64,000 bases of DNA from Siphonodentalium dalli (GCA_032622095.1 CP136063.1:90187980-90251979); one strand, 5' to 3'; positions 1 to 12,653 are shown, numbered from the stretch's first letter. Program-made: numbers and translations. Notes: a model not told the origin generated them from the letters alone.

Positions 1-225
1 AGTTCCCAGGTTTTATACTGGTTGAATGTGATCTCTACGGCGTTAGCCAGAGTAGAGATTCATAGCATGATCTATCCTTCAGGATGTTCAGGCTTGTGGG
101 CTCCACTCCCTTTATTTCCCCCATCAGGAACAATTTAGTTGATTCTGAAATCAACAAATCGTGGTGTGAAGGACAAGTTAATTCAATCTTTTCGACTACT
201 TCGCCCAACTACACAAAACAAAAGT

Positions 226-423
226 AATGGGAGAATACGTTGGAATGGTCTATTATTCATTGGAGGGGTTTTCAGAAACAATAAGCAGATGGCAGATAAA
301 AGTTCAGAAGGATTCTTATTTATTGGAATGACATGTTCAAATACATGGTTGTTTAACTTATTAGCTGAACATGTTCTGAGTGATATCTACTCGTCAATGA
401 GTATTTAGTATAGATAGGGTTAA
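226..423. mobile_element. TTAA-type MITE, CCCTTTCTTACTAAAT family, truncated inverted copy
   Basis: The right end GAGTATTTAGTATAGATAGGG-TTAA is intact. The body (TATTGGAATGACATGTTCAA and so on) matches the other copies in inverse orientation. The 89-codon frame over it is incidental. Confidence 0.55.
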
Positions 424-787
424 ACTGGACAACTTGAGGTGGATAAAATAAATAGATATAAAAAACTAAATAGCTTTGAAAGCAAAGTTCCTTGACTGCA
501 AGAAAACTAATATTTTTCATGCCTGAAGCCAACGAAACATCTAGTAGGTGTCAAACCTGTGCGACAGTGTTTATCCCCCCCCCCCCCATTGTGAATCACC
601 CCCCTCCCTCCAGGTTATCTCCCTCTCTCTCCCCACCGACCATCCTGATCATCTCCCCCACCTGATTTTTTCTTACCTTAAAGGGGTCCTGTACAATAAA
701 TCTGACCATTTAATGGGACCATCTCCTATTATACACACCAGAATATATGCAACAAATGAATGAATGTGACCCATGGATGAGTGCAAA

Positions 788-1113
788 GCTCAGTGATCAG
801 ATATTGATTTTTTAAATTTGTTATTTCTCAAGATATGAAAATTTCTCGGCCTGAAAAATATTCGTCAAACCAACCAAATTGGGGATGAAGATGGGTAACT
901 CTAAAATCAAGTTGCTTTGTGTTGATAATGAGGCCAATTTCGTTGAACAACATGTTGATAAATAACACATTTTGGGAAATTTTATAACATACTAGTAGTT
1001 GACAGTGGTTAGCATTATTTTGTTGTAATTAATCGATCCTGATAACTAAAGCGAAATTTGAAGAAACGTTGTAACTTGATGATATGGGGACCATCTGACT
1101 GGATTGAGTACCT
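788..1113. mobile_element. TTAA-flanked MITE, AGGTACTCAATCCGA family, partial copy 3
   Basis: The right end ACTGGATTGAGTACCT is followed by TTAA. The body matches copy 2, including the GATATGGGGACCATC block. The left end is missing. Confidence 0.55.
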
Positions 1114-1260
1114 TTAACATCTAATGGCATGTTACTCTCATTTGATCATTCAATATGACTATGCGACTCAGAAAAACAATCATTGGTGACAAGGAGGCAT
1201 GTTTTTCTTTGACATAAAATGTTCAGGGGGAGATGTCATAGCAAACCGGATGGGGCATCA

Positions 1261-1477
1261 TTTACCCTTTGAGTGCCAGGGCGATTTTTGTATCAACCCA
1301 TATACCCTGTGCCAATGCATTCTCTTATATATGCGAGGCGACCATATGGCCTAACATTTTTTTTTTTTTTACAATTTTCTTTTTTACAATTTTGATAATT
1401 TATTCTTATATTCTTTAACAGACTTATTTTGTAGGTTTAGGGCCGATGAGATCGGCCCCTGGCACTCAAAGGGTTAA
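1261..1477. mobile_element. TTAA-type foldback MITE, CCCTTTGAGTGCCAGG subfamily
   Basis: Inverted ends ACCCTTTGAGTGCCAGGGCG and CCTGGCACTCAAAGGGTTAA. The inside contains GCATTCTCTTATATATGCGAG, shared with the larger TTAA family. A shorter sister copy is at 29473-29602. Confidence 0.65.
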
Positions 1478-1665
1478 AATGCTATGAAACAAATCAAGTA
1501 GTGCTGTTTTATCACACTTTATTGTTTCGCTGAAATATAACTCATTCTCAGAAAATACACAAACCAGACAATAACATTATTAGATCCCTTGATATGATAA
1601 TAAATGATAAAATCTGCATCAACAAATAACAAATATTAATTCACACTCCATATTTTGTAGTGTCA

Positions 1666-1882
1666 TACAGTAATTCCCTAAATAATCGACTCCTTAACCA
1701 AAGCAGAATTATTGCTAATTTATCAGGATTTAGTCGGAAATATGGCTAGTTGACATTCATCGGAAAGCTCTCACTGAGAGCTTTCCAATGAATGGCAATA
1801 AGCCATATTTCCGACTAAATCCTGAAAAATTACCCATAATTCTTCGGTGGTTAAGGAGTCGATTATTTAGGGCATTACTGTA
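1666..1882. mobile_element. pogo/Tigger-like palindromic MITE, copy A
   Basis: The element is nearly one hairpin: CAGTAATKCCCTAAATAATCGACTCC ends (Tigger-like CAGTAAT start) flanked by TA, with arms continuing through GGATTTAGTCGGAAATATGG to a short loop at GAAAGCTCTCACTGAGAGC. Ten copies or fragments in this window define the family. Confidence 0.8.
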
Positions 1883-1976
1883 CACTATTAGTTCGAGGCT
1901 CCTCCTAGTTGTCGATTGAGACATCAGGGCTAGTGTTCACCAACTGGGTTTATATATACATGTAGTCCAGGTAGTT

Positions 1977-2344
1977 TATCCCTTTCAAGACGGGAGCTGC
2001 GCTGGCGCAACATTAAAGACCCTGTGCCAATGCATTCTCTTTTATATGCGAATCGTCCATAGGTCGCCTCCATATATAAGAGAATGCATTGGCCTAAAAA
2101 AAAATTATAATTTTTTATAATTTTTCTTCAATTCTTTAACAATTTTTATCATTTTTTTATCATTATTTCTTACATTCTTAACAAATTTGTTATCATTTTT
2201 TCTTACATTTTTTAACATTTATAAAAAATAATATAAAATTTGTTCGGCCAATGCATTCTCCTATGGTCGACTCGCATATATAAAAGAATGCATCGGCACA
2301 GGGTTTTCGCAAAAATTCAGGAAACTCCAGTCATGAAAGGGTTA
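1977..2344. mobile_element. TTAA-type foldback MITE (CCCTTTCATGACGGGAGC family), copy 1
   Basis: The outer end CCTTTCAAGACGGGAGCTGC pairs loosely with TCATGAAAGGGTTA on the right. The inside has inverted GCATTCTCTTATATATGCGA / TATATAAGAGAATGC blocks. Confidence 0.65.
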
Positions 2345-2542
2345 TACTGGGCAAGGCTCAAAGTCAAGCTAGCTGTGGTCACCGATTGGATATAATATAC
2401 ATCACTGCGGTAAAGGATTATCCAACTAAGGGAAATTTATGGTGATTATAGATTGATCACTTGAGTTGATCGCATTCGTATAGCAGTATACATGCTTGGT
2501 TCATTTTAGTTATGAACAGGGTGTTTGTGTACTAACACCAAC

Positions 2543-2797
2543 AGTCTTTCATGACGGGAGCTGCGCTGGTGCAACATTATAGACACAGTGCATTCTCTTA
2601 TATATGCAAGTCTCCCACAGGTCACCTCGCATATATAAGAGTATGCACTGGCTTACAAGGTCAAGGTAAATATTGTTAGGCCAATGCCTTCTCTTATATA
2701 TGCGAGGAGCCCTATGATCAACTAGCATTTACAAGAGAATGCATTGGCACAGGGTTTTTCGCAAAATTTAAGGAAGCTCCAGTCATGAAAGGGTTAA
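2543..2797. mobile_element. TTAA-type foldback MITE, copy 2
   Basis: CTTTCATGACGGGAGCTGCG on the left and AGTCATGAAAGGGTTAA on the right, with the same internal inverted blocks and a GGCTTACAAGGTCAAGGTAA core. Confidence 0.68.
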
Positions 2798-3356
2798 AAT
2801 AAAGAGCCCTATTATACTGTTATTTGCCGATTTTATCCGGTTAGCATTCCGGTGGTGTCTATTGACAAATAGCAAATCTGATAGATTGGATAATCATATG
2901 GAAGACTGTGTACAAAATACATCGTTTTATTTCTTCAAAACGGGCATGTAAAAAGGGTGCAATGCACATGGGAGTGGCAAAATGACGCCCAAAAAGCTGA
3001 GCCCAAGATTATTTTTCATGTTTTCACCATTATGTCTCATGTTGGTTCAGTTGAAAACGCTGAGGAACCTCGGACTAATTATTAAGAAGGTATAGGTTTC
3101 CCTATAGAACATGGCATTGGTATTATGACAGGAATTCAAAAAAAACATCAAGGTGGGATGAAGTGAAATAGTAGCATGATCGTGACATGACGATCCAGGC
3201 TTCCTCCAAGTTCTATCATTGTGAATTATAGAGTTCAACAGTTGAACTGATCTAGGCTTTAATAAATTAATACAGACTAATTAAATGACTGCAGCTACAT
3301 CTGACTAGTTTGTTATAAAACACCAAATAGATTCCCATTCATGCATCAATGTCTAC

Positions 3357-3713
3357 CAAGCCTTGAAATAGTTTGTCTGTCATTTGCAGAATGAGGTCCC
3401 CAGAGGGTGAATTTAGTAATGCTATCATGCATGGGAGGCTAGCATCACAAAATTCACCATCTGGGAACCTCGTTCTGCTTAGGCCTAAACTGTTATGGGA
3501 AACCTATGATCAGATTGAAGTTCCCCAGATGAAGTCGGTGATGTTCACCCATTAGTCACCTCAATTATGCATTTTATCTTCTGCAAATTAGGGGATAGAG
3601 AAACTGAACAGAATGGAAAAAGTAACTAAAAATTAATGTAGGTGTAGCATCACTAAATTCACCCTCTGGGGACCTCATTCTGCAAATGACAGACACACTA
3701 TTTCAAGGCTTGG
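3357..3713. mobile_element. long-inverted-repeat MITE (GAATGAGGTCCCCAGAGGG family), copy 1
   Basis: Ends CAAGCCTTGAAATAGT and ACTATTTCAAGGCTTG, inner GAATGAGGTCCCCAGAGGGTG / CACCCTCTGGGGACCTCATT. The flanks share ATGTCTACC (3350 region and 3715-3723), a candidate target duplication of about 9 bp. Confidence 0.75.
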
Positions 3714-4352
3714 TTATGTCTACCATAGAACCCGATCTGGAACAATAAGGAAGCCTGGTTTATGTGTGGAATTTACACAAGGAGATGCATAGATGATGGT
3801 TGTGAATATCTTTCCAGTGACATGTGAACAGTGACATGAATAATAGACACAAAGGAAGAAAAGAGTGATTGCCGGTGGCATACAACATCTACACCAAATA
3901 AACTTATTTTTAAATTATATATAAATTTATTTAAGTTATAAATAAATTTGGCAGTGTGATACACATGGTTCACAAGCAATAGATTGGGTAATATTGTCTT
4001 TTGAAAAGACGAAAATACAAGTACTTAATATAGTCAATGTCATTAAAGTAAATAAACTTGGTCAGTAAAGGTATTTCCATTAGCAGTACCGGTATAACTT
4101 TCTTACAAGAGCGCACAATTTTATTGAATACCCAAAACTGATGTCACCAAAAAGCAATGCTGACACTGTCAATGATGTTTCAAACACCACTGCCCTATGA
4201 CTCACATAAACAGCACATGTCACCAGCTGTCTGGAAAAGATAAGGTGGGGGATGAGGATAATTCTCATTATACAAAGGCAACAAATACCTGGTGAGCATC
4301 TGCCATCGCTATGATATTTGGCCACCAAGATGATCAAGCATATAATTATATC

Positions 4353-4623
4353 TTAACCCTTCCATGACTGGAGCTTCCTGAAATTTTGCGAAAACGCTGT
4401 GACAAAGCATTCTCTTAAATATGTGAGTGTACCATAGGGAGCCTCGCATATATAAGAGAATACATTGCCGAAACAATATTTCAGTACCTTGACCTTGTAA
4501 GCCAGTGAAGTCTCTCATATATGCGAGGCACCCTATGGGACACTCGCATATATAAGAAAATGCACTGGCACACAAAATTTAATGCTGCACCAGCACAGCT
4601 CCCATCCATCATGAAAGGGTTAA
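4353..4623. mobile_element. TTAA-type foldback MITE, copy 3
   Basis: TTAA-CCCTTCCATGACTGGAGC at the left and CATGAAAGGG-TTAA at the right, with multiple inverted GAGAATGCA / TGCATTCTC blocks. The 88-codon minus-strand frame here is a by-product of these repeats. Confidence 0.72.
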
Positions 4624-5207
4624 TACCTTATATCTATGATATTTGCACATTATTAGAAAGGTTTTTGAAAATTGACAGATAGAGTTACGACTAAGTTTAG
4701 CTATTCATCATCGTATAATTCGTGTAGGGCCAAAAATTTGTTTTGCAAAAATGAGTTTTGCAGAACCTCTAATATTCTTCACATATCTTTGGTGTGCAGA
4801 TTTGAAAAGAGATAAAAAAAAAAACAATATGATACATGTACACATGTATACATTTTCCATACTCATGAGTAAATCCATAGTCATGACTTGATGTATATGT
4901 ACATGAAATAGTGACCTGTAAGTATAAATTTTTGGAAAAAGATCAAATAGTATTTGAATTGAAAAGCATAATCAAGTTAAAATTGAAAATAAAATTTTCT
5001 AATATAACAAAAACAGCCTGCTGCTATACTGACGACAAAGATACAAAATCACTATAAACATGATCAAGGGTTTTGGATAACAAATTTCAAAAATGTTCAT
5101 CAAAATATTGTCCCTTGATTTGTATATATTTTAATTTGACTAAGTCGATGGATCAAGAAGGTATGCAACCTTTAAATGGTGACATTTTAAAAATTAGTTT
5201 GGAAGCA

Positions 5208-5457
5208 TTAAACCTTTCTTTACTAAATACTCATTGATGAGTAGTTATCAACTAATGTTCACATAATAAATTCAACAAATGCTTGTTTGTTGAACTTATT
5301 ATCTAACATTTCCATCAAATAAATAGGACTCTTTCTCCACTTTTATTATCTGTCATTTGCTTGTTTTTCGTGAAAACCCTCCAGATGAATAATAGACCAT
5401 TCATATGTATACTTTTATAACTGAGTGGGAAAATCTATTTGGTATAAAAAGGGTTAA
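5208..5457. mobile_element. TTAA-type MITE, CCCTTTCTTACTAAAT family, copy 2
   Basis: TTAA-ACCTTTCTTTACTAAATAC to ATTTGGTATAAAAAGGG-TTAA, with the same internal layout as the 12.1-kb copy. Confidence 0.68.
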
Positions 5458-5695
5458 TACATAATGTTTCATATCATAATTCAGATGATCATACACTAGC
5501 ATGAAGCTGGAAGATCCAACTTGAAACACGATAGTCATCACATAATCAAAGAAAACGAATCTAAGGCAATTTGTTCATATACATTATGTTCTCGATATGC
5601 ATCAATACGAACAGATGATGGATGTTTCTTGATCATAATAATGAAAACGAAATGGCAAGATTATGAAAATTAATTTGGTTTTAAATGTATCTTAA

Positions 5696-6278
5696 AGGGG
5701 TACTGTACGCCACATGTTGTTGTTGGTTTCTATAGTCTCCGAGTCGGAGAATAAGGTAACAATTTTTCCATTATTTGAAAGTCTGTTGAGTACGAAGTCA
5801 TGTTACGGATGACAAATTTACCGGAATGCAAAAATACAAATTGTCGTTGTCGAGTAATTTTTGTAAAGTTTTCAACCAAATGAATCAAATAAAAGTTATA
5901 TTATATGCATACTAGTCCCATATAATCATTTAAGTTATTGTATCGTCGCTAGTCAGTGAGTGGCTTGAGTGTTCTCCCCGTATCATCATAATATTTTAAG
6001 CGATCGTGTGTGCGATCGGTTTAAAAATCCAGTATCCCTCAATTACTATTTTTGATTACGGTAATTCGTAATTTAATTGACGCCATTTTATGGCTCCAGT
6101 CATAAATTCAATTTATATCAAATTATTAACTTTTAAATTATTAAATTTTAAGATAGCCTATTAACCTGAGCGTTTACAGAATACATCTTCGACTCAAATT
6201 ACTTATGTTTCTATATATTATCGATATTAGATCGTTGTTGTCACCGGAAATTTAATGAAAATGGCGTACAGTACCCCT
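5696..6278. mobile_element. TTAA-flanked MITE with AGGGGTACTGTACGCCA ends
   Basis: Perfect 17-bp inverted ends AGGGGTACTGTACGCCA and TGGCGTACAGTACCCCT, with TTAA on both sides (5692-5695, 6279-6282). Fragments with similar ends occur near 680 (AAAGGGGTCCTGTAC) and 23272 (GTGTACAGTACCCCTTCAA). No coding capacity. Confidence 0.78.
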
Positions 6279-6689
6279 TTAAGAGTGAATTTACAGTAGT
6301 AATTTAACATCAGGTAAAAATCCCTTGAATAAATGTTCTTAGTATTCATGTATTCAAAAGTTCTATTTAAAAACCAGAACAAAATAGTTTCAACATTTTA
6401 TAAATATGAACAAAGGGAGAAAGTCTGCGAAGTGTTGATCCGAATAATATGCAGGAAGCAATTTACCCATTTAAATAGTCCTCTTCATGTCTCATGAAAC
6501 AACACATGTCATAGACCATATTCGTACCACATTTGTCAGTCGCTTCTGCAATACGTTTCCTTTGAGATAATAACTCAATGGGAGAAACCATTTAGTATAG
6601 AAAGGGTTATAAATTACTGGAGACTGACAGGTAGTTACTCGATTTCCCAGGATTAATAAATCTATTGGTTCCATGATTAGAGCGAAGTT

Positions 6690-7503
6690 CTTAATTCTTC
6701 CTGAAATTTTGCGAAAACCCTGTGCCAATGCATTCTCTTATATGTAGCCTCACATTCATAACAGAATGTATTGGCCTAACAATATTTACCTTGACTTTGT
6801 AAGCCAGTGGATTTTCTTACCGTATATATGTGAGTCTTTCCACAGGGAGCCTCACATTCATAACAGAATGTATTGGCCTAACAATATTTACCTCGACTTT
6901 GTAAGCCAGTGCATTCTCTTATATATGTGAGTCTCCCACAGGAAGCCTCACATTCATAACAGAATGTATTGGCCTAACAATATTTACCTTGACTTTGTAA
7001 GCCAGTGCATTCTCTTATATATGTGAGTCTCCCACAGGGAGCCTCACATTCATAACAGAATGTATTGGCCTAACAATATTTACCTTGACTTTGTAAGCCA
7101 GTGCATTCTCTTATATATGCGAGTCTCCCACAGGGAGCCTCACATTCATAACAGAATGTATTGGCCTAACAATATTTACCTTGACTTTGTAAGCCAGTGC
7201 ATTCTCTTATATATGCGAGTCTCCCACAGGGAGCCTCACATTCATAACAGAATGTATTGGCCTAACAATATTTACCTTTACTTTGTAAGCCAGTGCATTC
7301 TCTTATATATGTGAGTCTCCCACAGGGAGCCTCACATTCATAACAGAATGTATTGGCCTAACAATATTTACCTTGACTTTGAAAGCCAGTGTATTCTCTT
7401 ATATATCCAAGGCTCCCTATGGGAGACTCGCATATATAAGATAATGCACTGCACAGGATCTTTAATGCTGCACCAGCGCAACTCCCATCATGAAAGGTTT
7501 AAT
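6690..7503. mobile_element. TTAA-type foldback MITE expanded by tandem repeats, copy 4
   Basis: The left part (TTCCTGAAATTTTGCGAAAACC) and right part (GCACCAGCGCAACTCCCATCATGAAAGG) are the usual ends of this family, but the core has been amplified into a 96-bp tandem array. Confidence 0.7.
6746..7400 (+). repeat. 96-bp tandem array, about seven units
   Basis: Each unit starts CATTCATAACAGAATGTATT and contains CCTTGACTTTGTAAGCCAGTG and TGTGAGTCTCCCACAGGGAG. Starts recur every 96 bp (7046, 7142, 7238, 7334 and earlier). Because 96 is a multiple of three, a frame stays open across it and yields a 32-residue repeat; this is not evidence of a gene. Confidence 0.9.
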
Positions 7504-7529
7504 GTAGAGTGGGTCGATGGCAAGATTAT

Positions 7530-7870
7530 TCAAGATAAAGATAGGGCCTCTCTCAGAGACCAGCTTAGAAGTTTCAAATTGAAAGAAGTCACTTCTCCCT
7601 ATTTGATTATCAGGGAGAAGTGTGATGTCTGAAGTTCAATTTACCACCCTTCTGTGATCCAATAAGTATTGTCATGAAAGAGCCCATTTATTAAAATATT
7701 ATAATGAGTAAGTACACCATTATAATAAGTAAATATACTTTATGTATGCTGTTTTGGGACATATGCATAGCGGTTTATGAGAGAGAACTCACTTCTCCCT
7801 TGGACAAAAATAGGGAGAAGCAGCACAATTTAGGGAGACGATATCTCCCAAGTCATCCTCCAGGCTGGTC
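7530..7870. repeat. foldback repeat with GGGAGAAGTGA / TCACTTCTCCC blocks
   Basis: GTCACTTCTCCCTATTTGAT, CAGGGAGAAGTGTGATG, CTCACTTCTCCCTTGG and AATAGGGAGAAGCAGC are arranged as inverted copies. The same family is split by the element at 20124-21645 (flanks 20040-20123 and 21646-21845). Short plus-strand frames here are incidental. Confidence 0.55.
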
Positions 7871-7962
7871 CTTGGTCTCTCTTCTCGAACAACACTTCCA
7901 ATAAAATCAGAATTGTAAGTCAGTTTTATCATTAATGAGGTGGAGTGAACAAATGATGAATA

Positions 7963-8099
7963 TACAGTAATGCCCTAAATAATCGACTCAATGAGAGCTT
8001 TCCGATGAATGGCAACAAGCCATATTTCCGACTAAATCCTGAAAAATTAACCATAATTCTGCTGTGGTTAAGGAGTCGATTATTTAGGGCATTACTGTA
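7963..8099. mobile_element. pogo/Tigger-like palindromic MITE, copy B (left arm deleted)
   Basis: Both TA-flanked ends are present, but most of the left arm is missing: CGACTC jumps directly to AATGAGAGCTTTCCGATG. This looks like a deletion between arms of the hairpin. Confidence 0.8.
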
Positions 8100-8375
8100 C
8101 TGAATATACAAAATAAATTATAGGATTATATGGAACAGACTTTACAGTAATATTACAGGCAGTAGCAGATTGCAGCATAAATGTGACCTTGGCAGTAACA
8201 TGTTCATGACTAATCAAACATCCTCTGATACATGGTTCATGCTGTCAGTGGCAAACTTGGCTTATGGCCAATTTTTTTCCGAAAATGGCAAATGAAAATT
8301 TCATCTGGCCAAAAAGTTTTGAGTCTGCAGACAATCACCTCTCTAATTATCATCAGATCTCCACGAAAGCCTTAA

Positions 8376-8819
8376 AGATGTATAATCCGAATTAACGCTC
8401 CCAAATTACTATTTCTTTGGCTTCGGGGGTAAAAGATATTTGATTCAAGTCGAGTAACCAACCCAACAAAGCTCTAAGTCATCAGATATTGATTTTTGAA
8501 ATTTGTTATTTCCCCGAGATATGTAATTTTTGGCGGCCTGGCAAATATTCTTCAAGCTGAAGGTCTTGGACCAAATTGCGGATGAAGATGGATAACTCTA
8601 AAATCAAGTAGCTTTGGGTGTCAGATATTTGACAATCCAATTTTGTTGAAAAAAATGTTGATAAATAACATGTTTTGGCCAATTTTATACTATAGTTGAC
8701 TGGGGTTAGCATTACTTTTTGGCAATTAATCGATTCTGATAACTGAAGCGACATTTAAAAAAATGTTTTTGATGTTGGAATCCGATGATATGGGGACCAT
8801 CAAATCTGATTAAGAACCT
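8376..8819. mobile_element. TTAA-flanked MITE, AGGTACTCAATCCGA family, copy 2
   Basis: Degenerate ends bordered by TTAA. It shares internal blocks such as CAAATTACTATTTCTTTGGC and CAGATATTGATTTTTGAAAT with the copy at 59829-60306. The 82-codon minus-strand frame inside is not a gene. Confidence 0.6.
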
Positions 8820-8915
8820 TTAATCAAGTGACAATACTTGTTATGCTGTGTGGTTTAAAATAAGACAATGTAGGCAAATCAATGCCCATTTATGTTGATA
8901 TCAATTACCGGCTAG

Positions 8916-9349
8916 ACTGAGTTTAGTGTGCCTGTCATTTGCAGAATGAGGTCCCCCTGAGGGTGAATTTAGTGACGCTAACCAGCATTGGGCTAGCATC
9001 ACTAAATTCACCCTCTGGGGACCTCATTCTGATTAGGCCTCATCGGCAATGGAGACATAGACTCAAGATTGAATTTCCCAAATGGTGAATATTGTGATGT
9101 ACACCCATTGAGAACCTAGATTATGCAATCTGTCATCATATTTGGGGATATAGAGAAACTAAACTAAAAAAAAAAAAAATCTTTGTGAAGAAGTTTCTAT
9201 AGAAATTTGATAATAAAGAAACTTTCCACAGAAGATGAGGCCTAAGCATAATGAGGTCCCCAGAGGGTGAATTTAGTGATGCTATGCAGGATAGCGTCAC
9301 CTCCGGGGACCTCATTCTGCAAATGACAGGCACACTAAATTCAGGCTTG
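8916..9349. mobile_element. long-inverted-repeat MITE (GAATGAGGTCCCC family), copy 2
   Basis: Same core inverted blocks. The flanks share TTACCGGCTAGACT (about 8906-8918 and 9350-9363), the clearest long direct repeat around this family. The 65-codon minus-strand frame is inside the element. Confidence 0.78.
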
Positions 9350-9369
9350 GTTACCGGCTAGACTTGTTT

Positions 9370-11040
9370 CAGTTTTTCGAGGTTCACATCAGTGGACGTC
9401 TTCATTATTCATCTCAATCCATTTTGTTCAACTCAAAATTTATGAGTTATTTTCGTTCGTGTGTTATATATTTTAAATTTTGGTTTCAGTTTTCTGAATT
9501 TATCCCATATTTTCGATTTTTGAAAAATGGTCTGTCAAACAAACTCAGAAATGGCAAAAAAATTTGCCAAAATAATTTTTCGATCCCGCTTGAACCCTGG
9601 ATATAACATGGTCAGAGACAATTATCTTGGTGATAAGAATTCAGTGATTGAAGAATTATTATATATTGAAAAAATTAGAGGCGAGATGTACCTCAGCACT
9701 ATGGTCTGATGTTTAACTAGTGGCTCATGTTTGGTGTGGCTTCCAGTATTATTTTTCAGGGTTTCCGCTATTGACGCTGGGCGAGAATCTTAGTCCATGC
9801 AACCAACTGTGAATATCTAGTATTAGTAATCAGCCTATTATTTAAGCCCAAATGTATACAGTAATATAACATGGATAAAATCAAGGAATTGTAATTGAGT
9901 TTTATTTTTAACAACCCAATAGATTATGTAATTTAATGGTGTTTTCATTTTGCATAAAATTTATATTTTAGTTAAAATTTTAGCAGCAAAAATGTTAATT
10001 TAAATCTGCGAGTAAAATAAATGTCCTGACAATTTTTCGTTCTATCACGAACAATGGAAAAGGGAACTCTTTTAATGTGCATTTTATTTCTGTGTCAACT
10101 TCACCTAATTCATGAAAACATTTTTATACCATTAAATTTTCCTGTCAGATCAACCTTCACTGGCTAAAATCAGTAGAATCAGTATACGAGCATGTGTTAT
10201 TTGACAACATAATCGCGACATATAAACGAGGCAATAATTGTCATGTGTCTACCCTCAAAGAAAATTAATTTTCTGTAAAATAGTTCACTGGTTATCAGCT
10301 GAGATTTAAAATGATCTTTGTTCATCATTCTCTGTTGGTGCAGCCCTCAAAATTAGGAAAACTCTCCCTCGGCAAATTTTAAGCTGTGGCATGTTAGATT
10401 CCACATTTTTCTATGGCATTTCCCACGACATTGCTTATTACCTTGTGTCGAGGACTGGTTGGTGTTACGTAGCAGGAGATACACATGTGTTTTAGGCATT
10501 AGTCTGTGAATCGGGCAAAGGAAAGTGTCTCAGGGGAAATATCAGTCTCTTTGAAAAGCCGATGAAAATTCAATATATGAATTATGTCTCCAGAAGTCTC
10601 TATTAAAATTAGGTTCTGTTTCATTGGAGAGTGGTGCAGACTGCACGTGATTTCATTGGTTTATGGCATAGCAGATCACATCATAGGTCAATGACCTGTT
10701 GACAATTTTCCCAGGCATTGTCAAACTCAACTATTGTTGGAAAACTGAATACATTCATTTTACTCATCACAATATAGAAGACATAATCTGAGTTTTTTTT
10801 ATTAGAGAACGATATTTATGGCTGATTATTCTTTCACATCTAGTTGTATATATAACTATTTATAAAAACTACGATTCTCACAAACATTTACTTCTCCAGC
10901 AATGCACTCCATATTTGGAAACGGTTTATTGTGTCATTTTGGGAATGCAGTGTCATCATAGAAATGAAATATTATGGACACTTCTGGAGACGTATTTCCG
11001 ATATAGGATTTTCCTCAGCTTTTCATAGAGACTGGGGAAA
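9370..11040. other. AT-rich sequence without recognised features
   Basis: No exon-like frame with splice sites, no clear repeat family and no palindrome seen. Short plus-strand frames near 9364-9709 have no recognisable product. Confidence 0.5.
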
Positions 11041-11257
11041 TACAGTAATGCCCTAATTAATCGACTCCATAACCACAGCAGAATTATGGGTAATTTTTTC
11101 AGGATTTAGTCGGAAATATGGCTTGTTGCCATTCATCGGAAAGCTCTCAGCAAGAGCTTTCCGATGAATGGCAACAAGCCATATTTCGACTAAATCCTGA
11201 AAAATTACCCATAATTCTGCTGTGGTTATGGAGCCGATTAGTTAGGGCATTACTGTA
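11041..11257. mobile_element. pogo/Tigger-like palindromic MITE, copy C
   Basis: Full-length copy, TA-CAGTAATGCCCTAATTAATC to GGGCATTACTG-TA, with a GCTCTCAGCAAGAGC loop. Confidence 0.82.
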
Positions 11258-12092
11258 TAGGCTGGTAGAAAGGCACCAGCTGTACCTCTAGCGGAAACCC
11301 TGTATTGTTATAATGCCTTACCACAATTTAGCCTACATTACAGAATTGTGAATAATGAGGGGGAAATCACCACTCACACAAAGCAACAACAAAGAGGGCA
11401 TCAATCATACATAAACATAATATCACAGACTTCAATTTAATATGACAAGTATTAATTATAACCTGATATAGACACCTTTTTAAGCCTGGAAATAACTGTC
11501 CGGTCACGGTCAATGACCAGCCGAAAAGCCCAATTGACTGGTGCATGTTTACTTGTGCCTACAATTATGACCAGTGTTGATATATGTAATTCTAAAAATT
11601 TACAATTTTTGACCAGTCTATAAAATATTAGTAATAGTTTAAATGGAACTATGCTGGAAATTTGGTCTGTTAGTCATAAAAAAATACTGGAATTTTACGT
11701 TGAAAAATGTGTACAAACCCTGATAGAAGCAGCCAATACCACTGGGGAGTGCAGTAACGAGTTATAACAAAAGCATGTGCCATGTTTTTCAAGTTTTCAT
11801 TTCAATTTCAATTCGTGCAGGAAGAATTTTTTATTTTAAGTGATGTATTTTTTTAGTGATTACTAGCACTCCTTTTAATTATAGAAGTCACATTTTGCAC
11901 ATTCAAGGAAATAATTAGATATAGTAGTTCATTAGCTAGAAGTTGGTTTGAAACAAATTAGAGAACTACATTTTTTGCAAGTTTTTTTCCAATTTCAACA
12001 CTAATATTTTTTTTTTATTAAATTCTGCAATTGTCCTGTAACACATAGCATACACTAAACTGTTGTGAAAAATTATGACAGGCACAAAATTA

Positions 12093-12363
12093 TTAACCCT
12101 TTCTTACTAAATAATCATCGATGAGTAGTTATCCCTTAGGAAATGTTCATATGATATGCTCAACAAATGACCATTGTTGAACTTATTATCTGAACATTTC
12201 CCACCAAATGAATATGAATCATTCTGCTCTTGTATTATCTTTTTGTATGTATTTTGCCTACTTTTATTTATTACATGAACACCTCTCCAAATGAATAACG
12301 GACCGTTCCAATATATACTTTTATAACTGAATGGGATAATTCATTTAGTATAGAAAGGGTTAT
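12093..12363. mobile_element. TTAA-type MITE, CCCTTTCTTACTAAAT family, copy 1
   Basis: TTAA-CCCTTTCTTACTAAATAA at the left and TTCATTTAGTATAGAAAGGG at the right. The inside has inverted TGTTCATATGATATGCTCAA / TTGAACTTATTATCTGAACA blocks. Fragments of its end occur at 6575-6607 and 19357-19383. Confidence 0.7.
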
Positions 12364-12450
12364 TGACTGGCACAAACCAACTGAGTTATTTCCAGGCTTA
12401 CATCTTTTCTGGTGTAAGAATCATCAGGATTAATATTATTACCCAACAGA

Positions 12451-12653
12451 TACAGTAATGCCCTAAATAATCGACTCCTTAACCACAGCATAATTATGGG
12501 TAACTTTTCATGATTTAGTCCGAAATATCACTTGTTGCCATTCATCGGAAAGTTCTCACTGATGAATGGCAACAAGCCATATTTCCGACTAAATCGTGAA
12601 AAGTTACCCATAATTCTGCTGTGGTTAAGGAGTCGATTATTTAGGGCATTACA
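12451..12653. mobile_element. pogo/Tigger-like palindromic MITE, copy D
   Basis: Near full length; the loop is shortened (GTTCTCACTGATGAATGG) and the right end reads GGGCATTACAG. Confidence 0.8.

Noticed and set aside
6746-7400. Regularly spaced repeats considered as a CRISPR-like array
   Set aside because: Units are contiguous without variable spacers, the period is 96 bp, and the DNA is animal.
7060-7632. Frames with a repeated 32-residue unit (MYWPNNIYLDF)
   Set aside because: This is the 96-bp tandem repeat translated. The DNA is conserved equally at all codon positions and the array belongs to a MITE.
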